From NCBI GenBank assembly GCA_025716855.1, contig JAIXMQ010000052.1, positions 62,001-126,000 on the forward strand: a DNA stretch of 64,000 bases. Reading direction: 5' to 3'. This DNA is from Pilaira anomala (Eukaryota; Mucoromycota; Mucoromycetes; Mucorales; Mucoraceae). This document shows positions 11,779 to 24,266 of the stretch, piece by piece. The notes below the pieces were generated by a model. That model had not been told where the DNA came from. It was given only the letters and a program-made list of their open reading frames with translations, and did no database searches. The translations under genes were made by a program, and so were the position numbers. Each line of letters opens with the position of its first letter. The first letter of the stretch is position 1.

Positions 11779-13352
11779 TTAAATAAAAAAAACATAAATA
11801 AGTGCAGGTATCAAAGCATATCCAATTTTCTTTGATAATGTTATGGCAGCTTCACTTGTATTCAAAAAAGTATCGTCAGCAGCAAGTACACGTAGTTCTT
11901 CTTCTGCTGTTGTGTTTGAAATTATGGTCTTCACTTTTTTTGTAGGATAATTGTTTGAGCCAAATGAAAATTTATCAGCAACATAGTCAAGACCTGCAGC
12001 TGTCTTCTTGTATGGTTTTGCATCATTTAAACAGCCGTCCATACGAACAGGAGTAAATCCTTCCTCTTCAATCAAGTCCAAAATATTAGGTACAGCTAAC
12101 ATACTCTTAGTCTCGGGAATATCATATTGAATTGCAATAAATGAGCCTTTGCTATTCTCATGTTGTTTTCTATAGTTTTCAAACGTATTTTTATATTCTT
12201 CTGCAATCAACTCAGGTTTATCGTGTACATAATCTTTACCATCCAAGTTATAGCTTACCAGAATAAAGCCAAGTTCTCTTAATATATGCTCAGTGCGACC
12301 ATCACTTTGTGCACTAAAATGAAGACGAACATATTTAGGAGAAATTTGGATGAGTGTTTCAATCATCTTTGCGTTTTTGATGATATCTTGTTTAATCTCT
12401 TCATCACTCAAAGATTCAGGATCTTCGCTAGGAAGACGATAAGTCATGCCGATAAAGTGACCTGCATTGTATGCATTTTGAAGTACCATAGCATATCGTT
12501 GTTGATTTAACCTATACATCAACTGTTACAAAAAGTTTCAATCGGTTTTTAACTTGTTTACTCACCATGTTGTGCTGACAAAAAAATTACCACGTGTATT
12601 ACGTTCATTTAATTGACGAGCAATACCGGCAGTGGTATCACTAGGTCCTTCACTCTAAACAGTAAAACTGGTTAGTTTAAACAGTTTGACAGTAATTAAA
12701 AAATATTCTCTTACGTAAGTGATAGCAATTTGTCCTTCGGATCTACACGCTATGACTTCAGGGACCGGTGGAAGATCCTTTGTATTACGTACGTTTCTAA
12801 AAACTGGTAAATCTATATTCCTATTATGTGAGCATACCTTCCTTTAAATTGATTGACAAGGGAATATTTTTTTTTTGTTTTTTTTACCTTTGCCCTTATT
12901 GTATGCTAGTCCAGCAGATGCAAAGATATTTTCATCGACCGGTTTGACGACTTCTGCTTTACTTTCTTTTGTTGCAACAGGAGATGCTTCTTCCGCATCT
13001 TCTTCTTCATGAGCAGCGACAACTGACTCTAGTACCTGTTGACTCTTTTCTTCATCTTCTTCGTAATCAGCAGCAGCGGAAGAAAATACAGGTGAGTTTT
13101 CAACATCTTCTCCGTCGTCAGCTTTTGTAGGAATACTGATACCAAAACCAGCACTGGATAAACTATCTAATGCGTCAATAGATGATACAGATGCAGCGAT
13201 AACGGAGCCTGCAGGTGCAGTAGCAGGATCAACAGTTGATGTGGCATCAACCAATAGAAAGCAGGAAATTACTAATATAAAAGGTTGTTTTAGATTTATG
13301 GATTGAAAATTTCTCTGAAAATAGTACCTGTGGCAGCAGCGATGTATTTCAT
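11779..13352 (-). CDS. CE4 polysaccharide-deacetylase-like protein, GPI-anchored, probably catalytically dead
   Basis: Exon 1 is only 25 nt (13352-13328, MKYIAAAT). Joining it to an acceptor at 13272 creates a typical signal peptide, MKYIAAATVISCFLLVDA. Later exons give an acidic, Ser/Ala-rich stretch and then a NodB-like domain (PPVPEVIACRSEGQIAITYS, GIARQLNERNTRGNFFV, YAMVLQNAYNAGHFIGM, RLHFSAQSDGRTEHILRELGF). Chitin deacetylases need TFDDG and a HxxxH-type metal motif. Here the corresponding sites read ITYSEGPSD and GMTYRLPSEDPE, so the metal-binding Asp and His are missing. The C-terminus ends with a small-residue region and a hydrophobic tail (SKKIGYALIPALIYVFFI), as expected for GPI attachment. 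I infer a cell-wall or plasma-membrane protein that may bind chitin/chitosan without deacetylating it. About 440 aa. Confidence 0.8.
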
Positions 13353-13529
13353 ATATAAAATAAGATGATTAGTTATCTTTTCAAAGAAGAGGAAAAGGCT
13401 TAATTTTACGGATATTTTTTTTTATAAATACAGAAAAAAGAAGTTGATTATATTCCCTAAAATATATATGTAAAGAAAGGAATTCAAGATGACGTTGAAT
13501 ATTAAGAGTTTTTTTATTTAATTAGATAT

Positions 13530-16500
13530 TTATTTGTTTAATGACTGTAATAATTGTTGGGATTGTGTGCAGAGAGTTTGATACTTCTGCCATAAAGGTA
13601 CTTCTTCATTTTCTTCTTCCTCATTATCGGATACTTGTGAAGGTGAGTCACTACGACTACGAGTACCGGTAGAATTTATTCCACTTTGTCCTTCGAGATA
13701 AATCATGACTAAAGTATTTAAGAGTTCAACATGTGTGTTGGTTAAAGAACCACTAATGCCTGGTTGTTCGGTAAATGACAACCAAAGTTCACCAAGTGAA
13801 ATATATACACTATCGTTTATCATCTTGTCTGGCCCAACAACTGATTGCGCTTGATGGGCAATACGAATAGCATCCTCTAATCCTCTTGTTCTGTATGCTT
13901 CATGTGTTGCCTTTTTATAAGCGGCATTATTTAGAATCTACCAAAAGTATTAAGTATAAAATTATTTTAAAGCAGATCCATTCTTTTCTTTTTATACCTT
14001 TAAGCACTCTTTACCATACAGTTCAATGATATGATTAAAAGAAATAGTTGATAGACCAGAGTACGAATGAGAGATATCCATATCTAACAGATGTCCAGTT
14101 TTCCAAGTAGCTTCATGACGCTTTGAATCTAAAAGACATTGCAAAGCACGAGAATAATCTTGTTTGACAAAGTAAGATAATGCTTGTGTAATCATTTCAC
14201 CAATACCCAAGTAACTATCATAAATGTTCCAAATGTCGTTCAATTCATCATCTTTTCTTGAGCCTTCTTCATCTACAATAAATTCATCACCCTGCATAAA
14301 AGTTAATTAATTAATAAGCTTGGTTCTATTTTCAAAATAATATTAAGTCTACCTCTTCGGAAGAATATATCAGGTATAAGTGTTCTAATAATAACTGATT
14401 TTGTGTTCTTGCTAAAAAAGTTTCAAAACTAAAAAAAAAAAAAAAAAAAAAAAATAGTTAAAGTCAAAAAAAAATTTTTTTCTACTGTAAAAATATATAC
14501 CTCTTTAATAAGCGATAATCATCATTGGGGTAAGTTGACACTTCCATGATCTTTGAATTGACACGTTCTTTTAATTGGTTAAAACTATGACCTGTAAATG
14601 AATATTGATGTGGTTCACTGTATTCGACTGTAGTATGAGCGACAGCGGTTCCCACAGAATTCGTATCGTCTGTAGAAGAAATCTCTAAATCTGCAAATCG
14701 GGATTCAAGTTGAGAACCTGTGCTTTCGATAAATCCAACATCGTCGTCTGAAGTAGATATAAGTGAAGAGTTGCCCTGTGTGTTATGTAAATTATCATGA
14801 GAATATATTTCTTCATCCAACAGGCGATTATCCGCATTGATAAAATCCTAGTAAAAAAAAAGTTAACTCGATGTTAAGTTTCAATTAAATTTGAATTTTT
14901 ACCTTAAGTGAATCAGGTATACAAGAATAAAGTTGATCGCTCGTATATTTAGGTAAAGATGCGGTGGCATACATGATAGAAAATGGAGGCACAGGATCGC
15001 TATAGACTTCTGTCTCCGTACATGCAGTAACGTAGGCGTCACAAAACTTAAACCAACCACCTTCTAAAGGAATATCGGATAATAAGGTTTGTTCTCTAGG
15101 CTCTACCCAGATATATGCCCAATAATGTCCTGTACCACTTTTACCGTCATGATGAAATGAAGCACGCAAATCATATGGATTATCTTTCATATCTTCTCGA
15201 TTAAATACACTATGAATACATTCTCTCTGATCCAGTATAATTTCCTCTAACTCATTCAGTCGCATATCAATGCTTTGTTTTGCAGTATTTAATACCTCCT
15301 TAAGCGTCTCTAAATTCTCTTTGTCTAGTTCCTCACATTCGTCAAAGTAGTTCAGCGCATGAATCAATATATCACGTCTGTCCATTGATAGAGAAGGATC
15401 ATTTGTTAATTTATCTATTTCAAATTTGGCTTGTTCGATCTCTTTACGACATGACTCCATTTGTCTAAATCCTTCCAAAGCTTCTTCCTTTTTCTCAATC
15501 ATATATCTGTCCATATATATTGTTTTGTCTACGATATATTTTGTATTCGGTGTTCTATAATCAAGTGAAACTAATAAAATTGGTGGAATTTGTTCGAATG
15601 TTGTAAATTTATAGCGTGTTTCTTTCTCTTCTTCATCAGAAGAATCAGGATCAGCTTCAGGATTGATTAAAGGATCGAAGGATTCAAATATAAGAGGATC
15701 TAAACAGTCGTGGAATGAATTCATATGAGAGTTGACACCTAATGTAAGGTGATAAATTTCTTCGTTATCGTAATCATTTCCATAATCGATTTTGGCTTTT
15801 ACTAGGAATAAACTATGTAATCGTAAATAGGAAATCCCAATTTTCTATCTTTGTAAGAAGTTTTTACCTTCTAAAAATAGGGATATAAGAAGGATCCATA
15901 ATTCGATCTGATTGTTCGTCTGCTTTTACTAAACTTTGGAGCATTATTTCGAGAAAAGCTAAATCAAAGAATATCATTTAGTTTAAATAGCTTGTTCATC
16001 TACCCTCCCTCTTTTCTTTTTTTTTTCTTACCTTCAAATGTTTTATCATTAGATTCCCAATTACGTGTTGCTAATTTAACAGTTAAAGCTCTCACATAAT
16101 GTGAGCAACTACCATATAATCTTTTTGAGTTTCCCAAAAAGGCAAATAATTTCTGCATCTCAGCTAATGCTTGTAAACATTTTGGCATTAATTGAAGTTC
16201 ATTATCTATTACTTCGATATATCTCTGTGTATTTTCTTCTTCTGGAGCAGTTTCGATAATACGAGGAGGTGAATCATCTTCAATCATACACTCATTAATT
16301 GGTTCGTTTATATCTTCATCCGGAGTTTGGTTAGGTGATTCATCAAATGAAATTAAGTCCTCTTTTTCTTGCTGTGGTTGTGATTGTGGGGTCTGGGGCC
16401 TACTTACTTGCTTTTTAGTAATTACCTCTTTCATCACATAACCTGGTACTGGATCACCGAATCCTTTCCAATAATTTGTTGGTGATCCCCATTTATCTGC

Positions 16501-17413
16501 AGTAGGTCTAAATGAAAGTACGGCATGCTGGAATGCAGAAAGGTGAAATAAAGCTTGTAATATTACAGGTGCATAAGCATAATTATAAGATGGTGGTCGA
16601 AGTCCAATGGGTCTTTAAAAAGAAAAATGTTAGAATGATATATCCGTATAAAAATTTCCATAGTGATTTATAACATTTACAAATCATCTAGAGCTATTCT
16701 ATCAGATGGATCTTCTGGGTCTTTCCACCATGTAAGTATAGATTCGGTAGGTACTTTTTTAGAAGTGGGAATGGTCAATGGAGCAGATGTGTCAGGTGCT
16801 TTAAAAGGTATAACGCTCCATGTGGATGGATCAGTAGGCTGTGGTGGTGATGGTGGTGGTGGCGGTGAAACTGTTTCTAGTTGAATTTTAGGCTTATCGG
16901 TTTCTTTTTTTTTTTTATGCAAGATTTTGTTAGAGAGGAATCAAATAAATCATGTATTTTGTTTTACCTTCTTCTTCCACAGTTTCTGGGACACTGGCAT
17001 ATGATTTAGCTGCCTGTTCTTCTTCTGCTGATAGTCGGATAGCCAATGCTTCGTCACTTTCAGTTGTATTCTGTTTCAGTATGAATTTAGTTTTTTTTTT
17101 TTTTTTTTTTTTTTTCGTGTATAAGCTAATTATTTCTATCATTACTACCTCTTCTTCATCGCCACTACTTAAATTTCCAGAAAAAATGAAATCGGCAGCA
17201 CGAGCAACATCATTGTTATAACGCTATAAAAGTAACAACAAAGTTTAGTGTATTCTTTGAGAAGTATAGAAAAGACTTTTTCTTACCGCTAAAGCTTTTT
17301 TGGCCTCGCCTCTTGTCACTCCCTATAATAGTTAAATCAGTTTTACACTTTTGTGGTTTCATTTTCCTTCGAGGTTTTACCAAATCTTGCAATTGACTTA
17401 TTGCGTCTTCCAT
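13530..17413 (-). CDS. Ubiquitin carboxyl-terminal hydrolase, Ubp2/USP25/USP28 type, catalytic Cys apparently replaced
   Basis: Large multi-exon gene. The N-terminus forms a UBA-like domain (MEDAISQLQDLGVTRGEAKKAL, then RYNNDVARAADFIFSG), followed by ubiquitin-interacting-like acidic stretches (ESDEALAIRLSAEEEQAA) and a Pro-rich linker. The USP fold starts at PIGLRPPSYNYAYAPV and continues through a long helical insert (about 15060-15500 in the DNA), the His box SGTGHYWAYIWVEP, and WFKFCDAYV with the third-residue Asp. The C-terminal helical region resembles Ubp2/USP28 (GIGEMITQALSYFVKQDYSRAL, LWLSFTEQPG). In active USPs the Cys box reads N-x-C-[WY]. Aligning on ILQALF places Asn opposite the oxyanion Asn but Ala opposite the catalytic Cys. 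It is therefore probably a pseudo-deubiquitinase, or needs a partner. The long A/T runs at 14431 and 17091 lie in introns. Confidence 0.85.
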
Positions 17414-18431
17414 ATTTTATTTGGTTTAACGTATTAAAAAGAGAGAAAGAGATATGGAAGTTGTTTTTTCTCTCGGGCGTGTTGAAACTGAGCTATTATT
17501 TGGAGGGTAACGTCACGATAAACCTCTGTGTTTTAAAAACGTAGCTTATGTAAGACCTTTTGACAATGAAGTAAGATAAAAAATTGGTCACATCGGTTCC
17601 AATATGAGTCTTGATCTAGCATTTATTAATAAAGGTGGATGAAGGTTTACATCTATCGATTATATTTGGACGCATATGTGCATACATTCTCCTTGTTTAA
17701 GTCTGTTAAGTGCCAAGAAAACCAAGACAATGTTGTCGTTTAAAGGTATCATGGGGTAATTCAATCTGCCGAATTGCTTAAAAAGATTTATCAGATCCAC
17801 CAGTTGTTCAACGTATCAGAATAAATTAAACTTGCATTGTAACTACCAGATATATTTCTTATTTAAAGTAACAGATTATCTATAAGTGTTGTAAACTTAT
17901 ATTATTAGTTATGTTATTCTGGATGTTCCTAAAGGCTGTTAAAAGCTTTATCAGATGTCAAATGCACTTCAAAAAATCGAATTTTTGTTTACATGACGGT
18001 GCTTAAAAACATATTATTTTCAAGAATGAATTACAGTAGATTTTTGTCTTTAGATAACATGAAGATATTTGTATATCAAGAATTCCATTATACCTATAAA
18101 GATAGTTTCCGAGGAGAAAGATATATCGAAAGTATTCCTGTATTTAAAGTATACAGACATGCTATTTTCAATATGAATTATTTTTTTACGGCTATCCGCA
18201 ATGAATCCGTAAAAAAAAAAAAAAGTCTCACAAATAACGGCACAAAACCAAAATAAAGAGCTGCGGTGTCTCTTTACATTGTTTGCACAATAATGTTACC
18301 TAAAGACCTGTTTACAATGCTGCTGCGGTAAAATAAAGAGATCAGCGATTCAAACTCCCTTTTTCAAGTCTAATTCACATATAAAATGCCAGCTAAAGAC
18401 AAACGTTTTTGTATTTATCCATTTTTTCGAT
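17414..18431. other. Divergent intergenic region between USP-like and EEP-nuclease genes
   Basis: One kilobase between two divergent starts. An 87-codon open frame at 17993-18256 (plus) has no recognisable domain and is probably chance. No RNA gene or repeat is evident; both promoters must lie here. Confidence 0.5.
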
Positions 18432-19942
18432 ATGTCTGAAACCAACAAGAAACCAAACAACTTGGAAGAGCTGAGAAGACTCAAGTTAGCGAAAAAGGAA
18501 CTTAAGAAGAAACAAAATGCAAAACCTCAAGTTCAGCCTATTACTCCTAAAGTTTATGAACGCGTTTTTAAAAGTGTACCCAACCAAGTTCAATTGACAG
18601 AAGTTGTAGGGAGTATTCGAGTCATGACTTTTAATGTAAGTGTATACAAGTATAGTATACTGCAACTTTTTTTTTCTCAAAGTATTGACATAAACTTGTT
18701 TAGATCCTAGCACAATCACTTATTAAAAGGGAGCTGTTTCCTGAATCAGGCGACATCTTGAAATGGGTAAAACAAAAAACAAAATTCTTAAAAGACATAC
18801 TAAAAAGAAGTGTGGATATAGAAACCTAGAAGAAAAATGATTATAGATGAAATACAGCTTTATGACCCAGATATTATTTGTTTACAAGGTAACTTCAAAG
18901 CTTTTGTCGAGTTGATTTATTTGTTGTTGCTGAAATCATAAATAGAATTAGATAACTTTGATTCTTATTATGAAAAGGTGTTTGGAGATATAGGATATAA
19001 AGTCAAGTATTACTATCATCCTGCTAAGCGTCATGGTAAGTTGCCCCATAATTAAATATATACAAAACTTATGAATATGACGAATAGGATGTGGTATTGC
19101 TTTCAAAGCAGAAAAGTTTAATGTAGTTGATTATGATACAATTGATTATAATACAGATAAAACCTGTATTCCTTCTTACATGACAGGAAATATTGCACAA
19201 TTAGCCGCTTTAGAATTGAAAACAAATCCAAATGTTGGATTTATTGTTGGCAATACACATTTGTATTGGAAACCCTGGGCTAATTATGAAAGATTCAGAC
19301 AGATCACTATTTATGAAAAGAGATTCTTAGAATTTAAAGAACGTATGAAGAATCAACACGACCATAGATGGATTTCGTTGTTTATGGGTGGTAAGATATA
19401 CTCTCTTTATCTTATGATTATAAAGTATGTATCTAAAATTTAAAATAGATTTCAATTCAGAACCAATTGATCCAGGATACTCTATCTTAACTCGTAAACG
19501 TTTAGAGCTATCGGAATTAGAAGATTTGAATGCATCGCGTTCGTTCATTAATAAGGAAGATACGACTCAAGGATCAGCGGTTGCAGCAGAAGATGATGGG
19601 GAAGCTGGAGAAAATATAGTGAATATAGATGATCTTATGACAGTTGACCAATTAATAACAACATATCATCAAAATACGCGTCCCTGGAAAAGTATCTACA
19701 GCAATTTTGGGAAGATCAATCAAGATGAAAGTCAAGAGGGATCATTTGGAGAACCTAAATATACCAATTATCCATCACAATTTCAAGGCACTTTAGACTA
19801 TATGTTTTTAGAAGAGAATGATCGCTCAATTGGAGTCAAACGTATTTTAATGTTACCTCATGTCGATTTATTAAAACCTTCTTTACCAAATAAGAATTTT
19901 GGGTCTGATCATTTGTGTTTAGTTGCAGATTTAGAATTTTAA
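18432..19942 (+). CDS. Ngl/CCR4-type endonuclease-exonuclease-phosphatase RNA nuclease
   Basis: Six exons (18432-18635, 18704-18766, 18822-18888, 18946-19035, 19088-19390, 19449-19942) sum to 406 aa. After a basic, coiled N-terminus (NLEELRRLKLAKKELKKKQ) comes the Mg-dependent EEP fold: IRVMTFNILAQSLI; DPDIICLQELDNFD with the metal-binding Glu; GFIVGNTHLYW; MGDFNSEPIDPGY; and the C-terminal GSDHLCLVADLEF with the catalytic Asp-His. The motif set is complete. Layout and length match yeast Ngl2/Ngl3 and animal ANGEL proteins rather than CCR4, which has leucine-rich repeats. Ngl2 trims the 3' end of 5.8S rRNA; ANGEL2 acts on 2',3'-cyclic phosphates. The exact substrate cannot be read from sequence. 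Only 76 bp separate its stop from the next gene. Confidence 0.9.
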
Positions 19943-20018
19943 TAATAATAAAAAAATTTTATGTATTTCTTTTTTTCCCTTTTTTTTTTTTTGTTTTCTT
20001 TTTCATAAACGTTTACTT

Positions 20019-22273
20019 ATGCAAGTTCAAATACTTATACCTAGTAAAAACCAACGAAGGTTTTCTATAAACGTCACAAAAGAAGAAACTGTTGCTTCAT
20101 TTCGTCGCATGGTAGCTAATGAAGTTAAAGTTCCTGAAAAAGACTTTTTATTGATCGCTTTTGGAAAGATTGTAAAGTGCAAAACTATGTCTATTCTTGA
20201 TATTAAAATATTGTTAACAGTTTAAAATAGATGGTGGATAAGAAATCAGATAACAAAGCGGCTACCTTGTTTTCAACATACCGTATTAGACACCAAACTT
20301 GTATATTCGTTCATATTAACGTACAAGAAACGCCCTGCAAAACTGAAGTGATTTTAAACCCTAAATGCAATAAAGTTGAACGAACGCAAACTAGTACCAG
20401 ACGTGAAACAAATCTAGTCACTGTGCCATTTGAAGCCTTTAAATGCGATTCGTGTCACAATAACGACAAAACCCTAAAATGCTTAGAGTGTGGATGTGTC
20501 AAATGTCAATATAAAACAGGAGATCCCTTGGTAAATTACATATGAAAAACATAGCTTCAATTCGTTATATTCAATAATTTGAAAACAGATTTGTGATCAA
20601 TGCGATAATTATTGGCATTTAAAGTGTGCTAAATTAACTAGAATGCCTACGGGAGAGTATTGGTAACTATTACGAAAGGTTCAATGCGTGGATATGTGAC
20701 TGATTATGATATAGGTATTGCCCTGATTGTATTAACTTGGATGTTAAAGTAGTTATTGGAAAAGGGCAACGTGTTAATGAAGGGGTATCTAGAAAGAAAG
20801 CAATTGTGGTTCGAGATGTGGATTGTGTTATTGGTAAAATATAATGAAGAAAAAAAGAGGAGATATTTCTTTTTATTCATTTTTTTTTTTTTTTTTTTTT
20901 TGTATAGTACCTTCTCATCATGTCGGTAAAATACCAGGTATTTACTGTGGACAAAGCTGGGAGTTTCGGACTTTAGCATACGATTGGGGTATTCATCGAG
21001 CTAAGACACTATCTATTGCTGGATCATCTTTGACGGGTGCAGTCTCACTTGTTCTGTCTGGTGGATTAAGAGAAGATCGAGATGATGGGTATCAATTTGT
21101 ATTTTCAGGTACTGGTGGACAGCTGAAAGGAGCTAATGGTGCTTTCAAAAAACTTGGATTGAAAGAGGATCAAAAATTAACGAGGTATAATAAAGCATTA
21201 GCTGTCACTTGCTATGCTCCTTTTAACGACGTGACTGGAGCAAAAGCATTGAATTGGAGAAAGAGTAGACCAATTCGAGTATGTCGTGCATCCAATCGTT
21301 TGAATACGCATCCAGAGTTTGCACCATTAGAAGGAATACGATACGATGGATTATATAAAGTAGTTAAATATTGGCCACATCTAGGTAATTGATAATATAA
21401 GCAGCTATACCCGTGATAAATATATTGATCTTTTTCTTTATAAATAAAAACAGATAAGGAGACCGGATTTATCATTTGGAAATATCTATTTCGAAGAGAC
21501 GATCAAGAGCTTCCACCTTGGATGGCATTGTGTAAATCAATGAGCACGAGACGAGGTTTACGTATGATTTGTAGCGATGAAAACGAGACAAAAAAACTAG
21601 TACAATATACGCCTCCTGAACACATCCAACGATTGATAGCAAAAGATAGAAAAAATGTACGATTATGGACAGAAATAAAGCAGATGGAGTTTTGGTCCGA
21701 GTATGAATTTCTTCATTATTTGTTTGATACGGCCATTACCTGTTCCAGCAATGTATGTCCCAAACCGATCAAGGTAAAATAACTAATTCCCCTATTGTTG
21801 TATAGGTTATACAAGATATTATACGTATATATTTTCTAATTCGATTATATAAAAAAAACATACGTATTATGGTACTTTAGGATCCAGTGACAACACCTTG
21901 CGGTCATATATGTTGTATGGAATGTTTAGAGCGAAGCCAAATGGATCAATGTTTTACCTGTCGAACACCGTTGCCTAAAGGACCGTTAAGAGTGAATAAT
22001 AATTTGGTTCGAGTTTTACAATCATTAAATTGGGCATATGGTATGGAACATAGTGAAGTATTACCTAGTACATTCTTGGAAGATATTGCGCTTGAAAAGG
22101 TAGAAGAAGATTTAGATTTTGATATCAAACAAGAATTTGAATATCCCTCACTTTCAGAATCCATTTCTTCAACGACTGATTTAAACCCAAAAAGACCAAA
22201 AGAAGTAAGAATAATTATTGAGTATCTGGGTGACTCCCCAGAAGGACAAAAGAAGAGGAAAAAAAATTATTAG
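20019..22273 (+). CDS. UHRF1-like UBL-PHD-SRA-RING protein
   Basis: Multi-exon gene with domains in UHRF order. A ubiquitin-like domain (MQVQILIPSKNQRRFSINV, continuing across an intron to YRIRHQTCIFVHINV) is followed by a Cys-rich PHD finger (FKCDSCHNNDKTLKCLECGC, ICDQCDNYWHLKC, YWYCPDC). An SRA/YDG domain comes next (GKIPGIYCGQSWEFR, GIHRAKTLSIAG, SLVLSGGLREDRDDG, FSGTGGQLKGANGA, LAVTCYAPFND, RYDGLYKVVKYWP), then a RING finger (CSSNVCPKPIKDPVTTPCGH, CCMECLERSQMDQCFTCRTPL). SRA domains flip hemimethylated cytosines; the RING ubiquitinates histone H3 and so recruits DNMT1. I see no tandem Tudor domain between UBL and PHD, unlike vertebrate UHRF1. The basic tail ends KKRKKNY. Implied role: reading modified DNA and ubiquitin signalling on chromatin. 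About 650 aa. Confidence 0.88.
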
Positions 22274-22462
22274 AACAAAAAATTGGGTACTTTAATTAGT
22301 TTATTATTATTATTATATGATATAAAGCTATTTAGAATTTAGAAAATTAAAAAAAAAAATAGAGAGGTAATGGATATAGAATGAAAATTTGTTTTTAAAA
22401 GTATTGTAATAATTTCTTTGGGCTATACAATAATAAAAAAAAGGGTAATGTCGTACATGTGT

Positions 22463-24266
22463 TTAAACCTTTTCATGTGTATTACCTGTCTTATTTTTCA
22501 TTGGTCCTAACCACCCAAATAAGCAACCAAAGAAAGAAGGGGCAGGAGGTTTATTATTTGGTACTGATGGAACCTTGGCAGACGACGAGACCCTGAAAAT
22601 TTAAGGTTAATTAACATTTGACTAAAAAATATAGTTTGTCCTACCTCTTTTTTTTTTCTTCTTTTTCGGCCAACATGGCAATCAATGCGCCACCAATACT
22701 ACCACCATCCTTAGCTAATTCTAAGCGTATACGCTTACCTATTTCAGGGCCAAACCAGGTGACAAGTGATCGAAGGATACGATCATGCATATTAGGATAC
22801 TTCTCGTAGGTTGAGCCATTGACTCCCAAAACAATTGGACGAGTACTGTTTAATAAATCAGATTGTTGTTCAATTAAAGAAGCCATAGCTGCCGCTGCTA
22901 ATCTTGCAGCACGATTAGACACAATTTGACATAATTCAGTGAATGTATTTAAATCTTCTAAAGTAACTGTATAACCATTATCAAAAGAGAAAATCTCTTT
23001 AAGGTGATCAAAACGTGTTTCGGTAGGGTCTTGTAGATGGCTTAAATTAGGGTTTCACAATGAGTTCTCTTGTAATCATATTATTTTTAGAAGTGATAAT
23101 TTCTTTCATTATACCTTTCTATTTTGCTAATGATGGATGTGCCAAATTCCATAGGAATAGCAAATTCTTTTGGAATAAAACCGCTGAATAAAGAAGATTG
23201 TTCGATTAGCTCAAGGGCTGCTAATCTAACGAGTTCACCAAGACAGGCACCGGACATCATCTTTTCATAAAGCTGGAAATTTGGTTGAGAATGGTTAGCG
23301 TCTAATATACGATCAAACTTATTTAGAGGTAAATAAGCATCGCTTCCAAAAATATCAATCTCGGTATTGACTAACATGGTGGTGCCTTCTGGGTAATGTT
23401 TTTGTTGGTCATTTAATTTGACCATACGATTAACTCTCTCTGGGTACGCAGCGTTTACACCTGTACCATAAATAAACCCAACACGAGCGTCCGGGTTAAT
23501 ATAGGCATGAGCGACTAAAGTGCCCACGGTATCATTTAATAAAGCAGTAACTTTCACATTGATATCCTAAAACGGCATTACTTGTATTTTTAGTTTCTCG
23601 TAATAAATGTATTGTATTTTTATTTATTTACCTTGCGTCTAAAAGCTTCAAGAAACAAAGTAGAAAGATCATATCCTTCGACACCTTCAATTGTAAACCC
23701 TTTACCCATTCGAAGAATTTTTCCGGCAGAAACACTGGTTTGACTAATATAAAAAAAAAATGTTACATAATAAATTGAGTACATAATCAAATGAAAAAAA
23801 AAAAAATTAAATTAGGAAAATTTAAGCTTTACTCAATAGGGAAACTCCAGCAGACACCAAGCGATAAAGGATCCTCAGTATGCTTAGTGTCATGATCGAT
23901 TTTTTTAATTAATTCGGCAATTGCATCTGCAATCCAGTCAAAGAAAGTGATAGCACCGCTTGTACGTAAAGGATCATGAGGAGCAATATGTCGACGAATT
24001 TCAGTGACTTTGACGTTGCAGTTGCCTAATAATTCTACAGCAGATACACGTAAAGTACTGCCACCTAAATCTAAAGCAAGGTATGTTCCTCTTTCTTTAC
24101 CAGTTGGTAACGTTGTAACAAAAGAAGGGATCATAGTGGCAAGACCTGATGCAGATGCGGTATTTAAACCACTTTGATATTCTGATTTAAAACCTTCTAC
24201 AATCGCTTTGAATTTATCTTGATTCAAGTCAAATACTTGACGAATAGAATTTAAAGGGTCTGACAT
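22463..24266 (-). CDS. Hexokinase
   Basis: Phosphorylates glucose and related hexoses at the entry of glycolysis and amino-sugar synthesis; cytosolic. About 500 aa in several exons, starting at the ATG at 24266 (MSDPLNSIRQVFDLNQDKF). Signatures: phosphate-1 loop LALDLGGSTLRVSAVEL; sugar-binding region SLGVCWSFPIEQTSVSAGKI and MGKGF; catalytic LLNDTVGTLVAHAY; GFIYGTGVNAAYPE; VNTEIDIFGSD; YEKMMSGACLGELVRL; and the adenosine loop VLGVNGSTYEKYP. The phosphate-1 loop reads GGST where GGTN is usual, and IDIFG replaces the usual YGAF, so sugar preference may differ from yeast Hxk2. A last exon adds a short tail (SSSAKVPSVPNNKPPAPSFF...KNKTGNTHEKV) beyond the family's usual end. The stop is at 22463-22465. 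Confidence 0.92.

Noticed and set aside
17993..18256. 87-codon plus-strand open frame in the divergent intergenic region
   Set aside because: No domain, very AT-rich, in a region that must hold two promoters.
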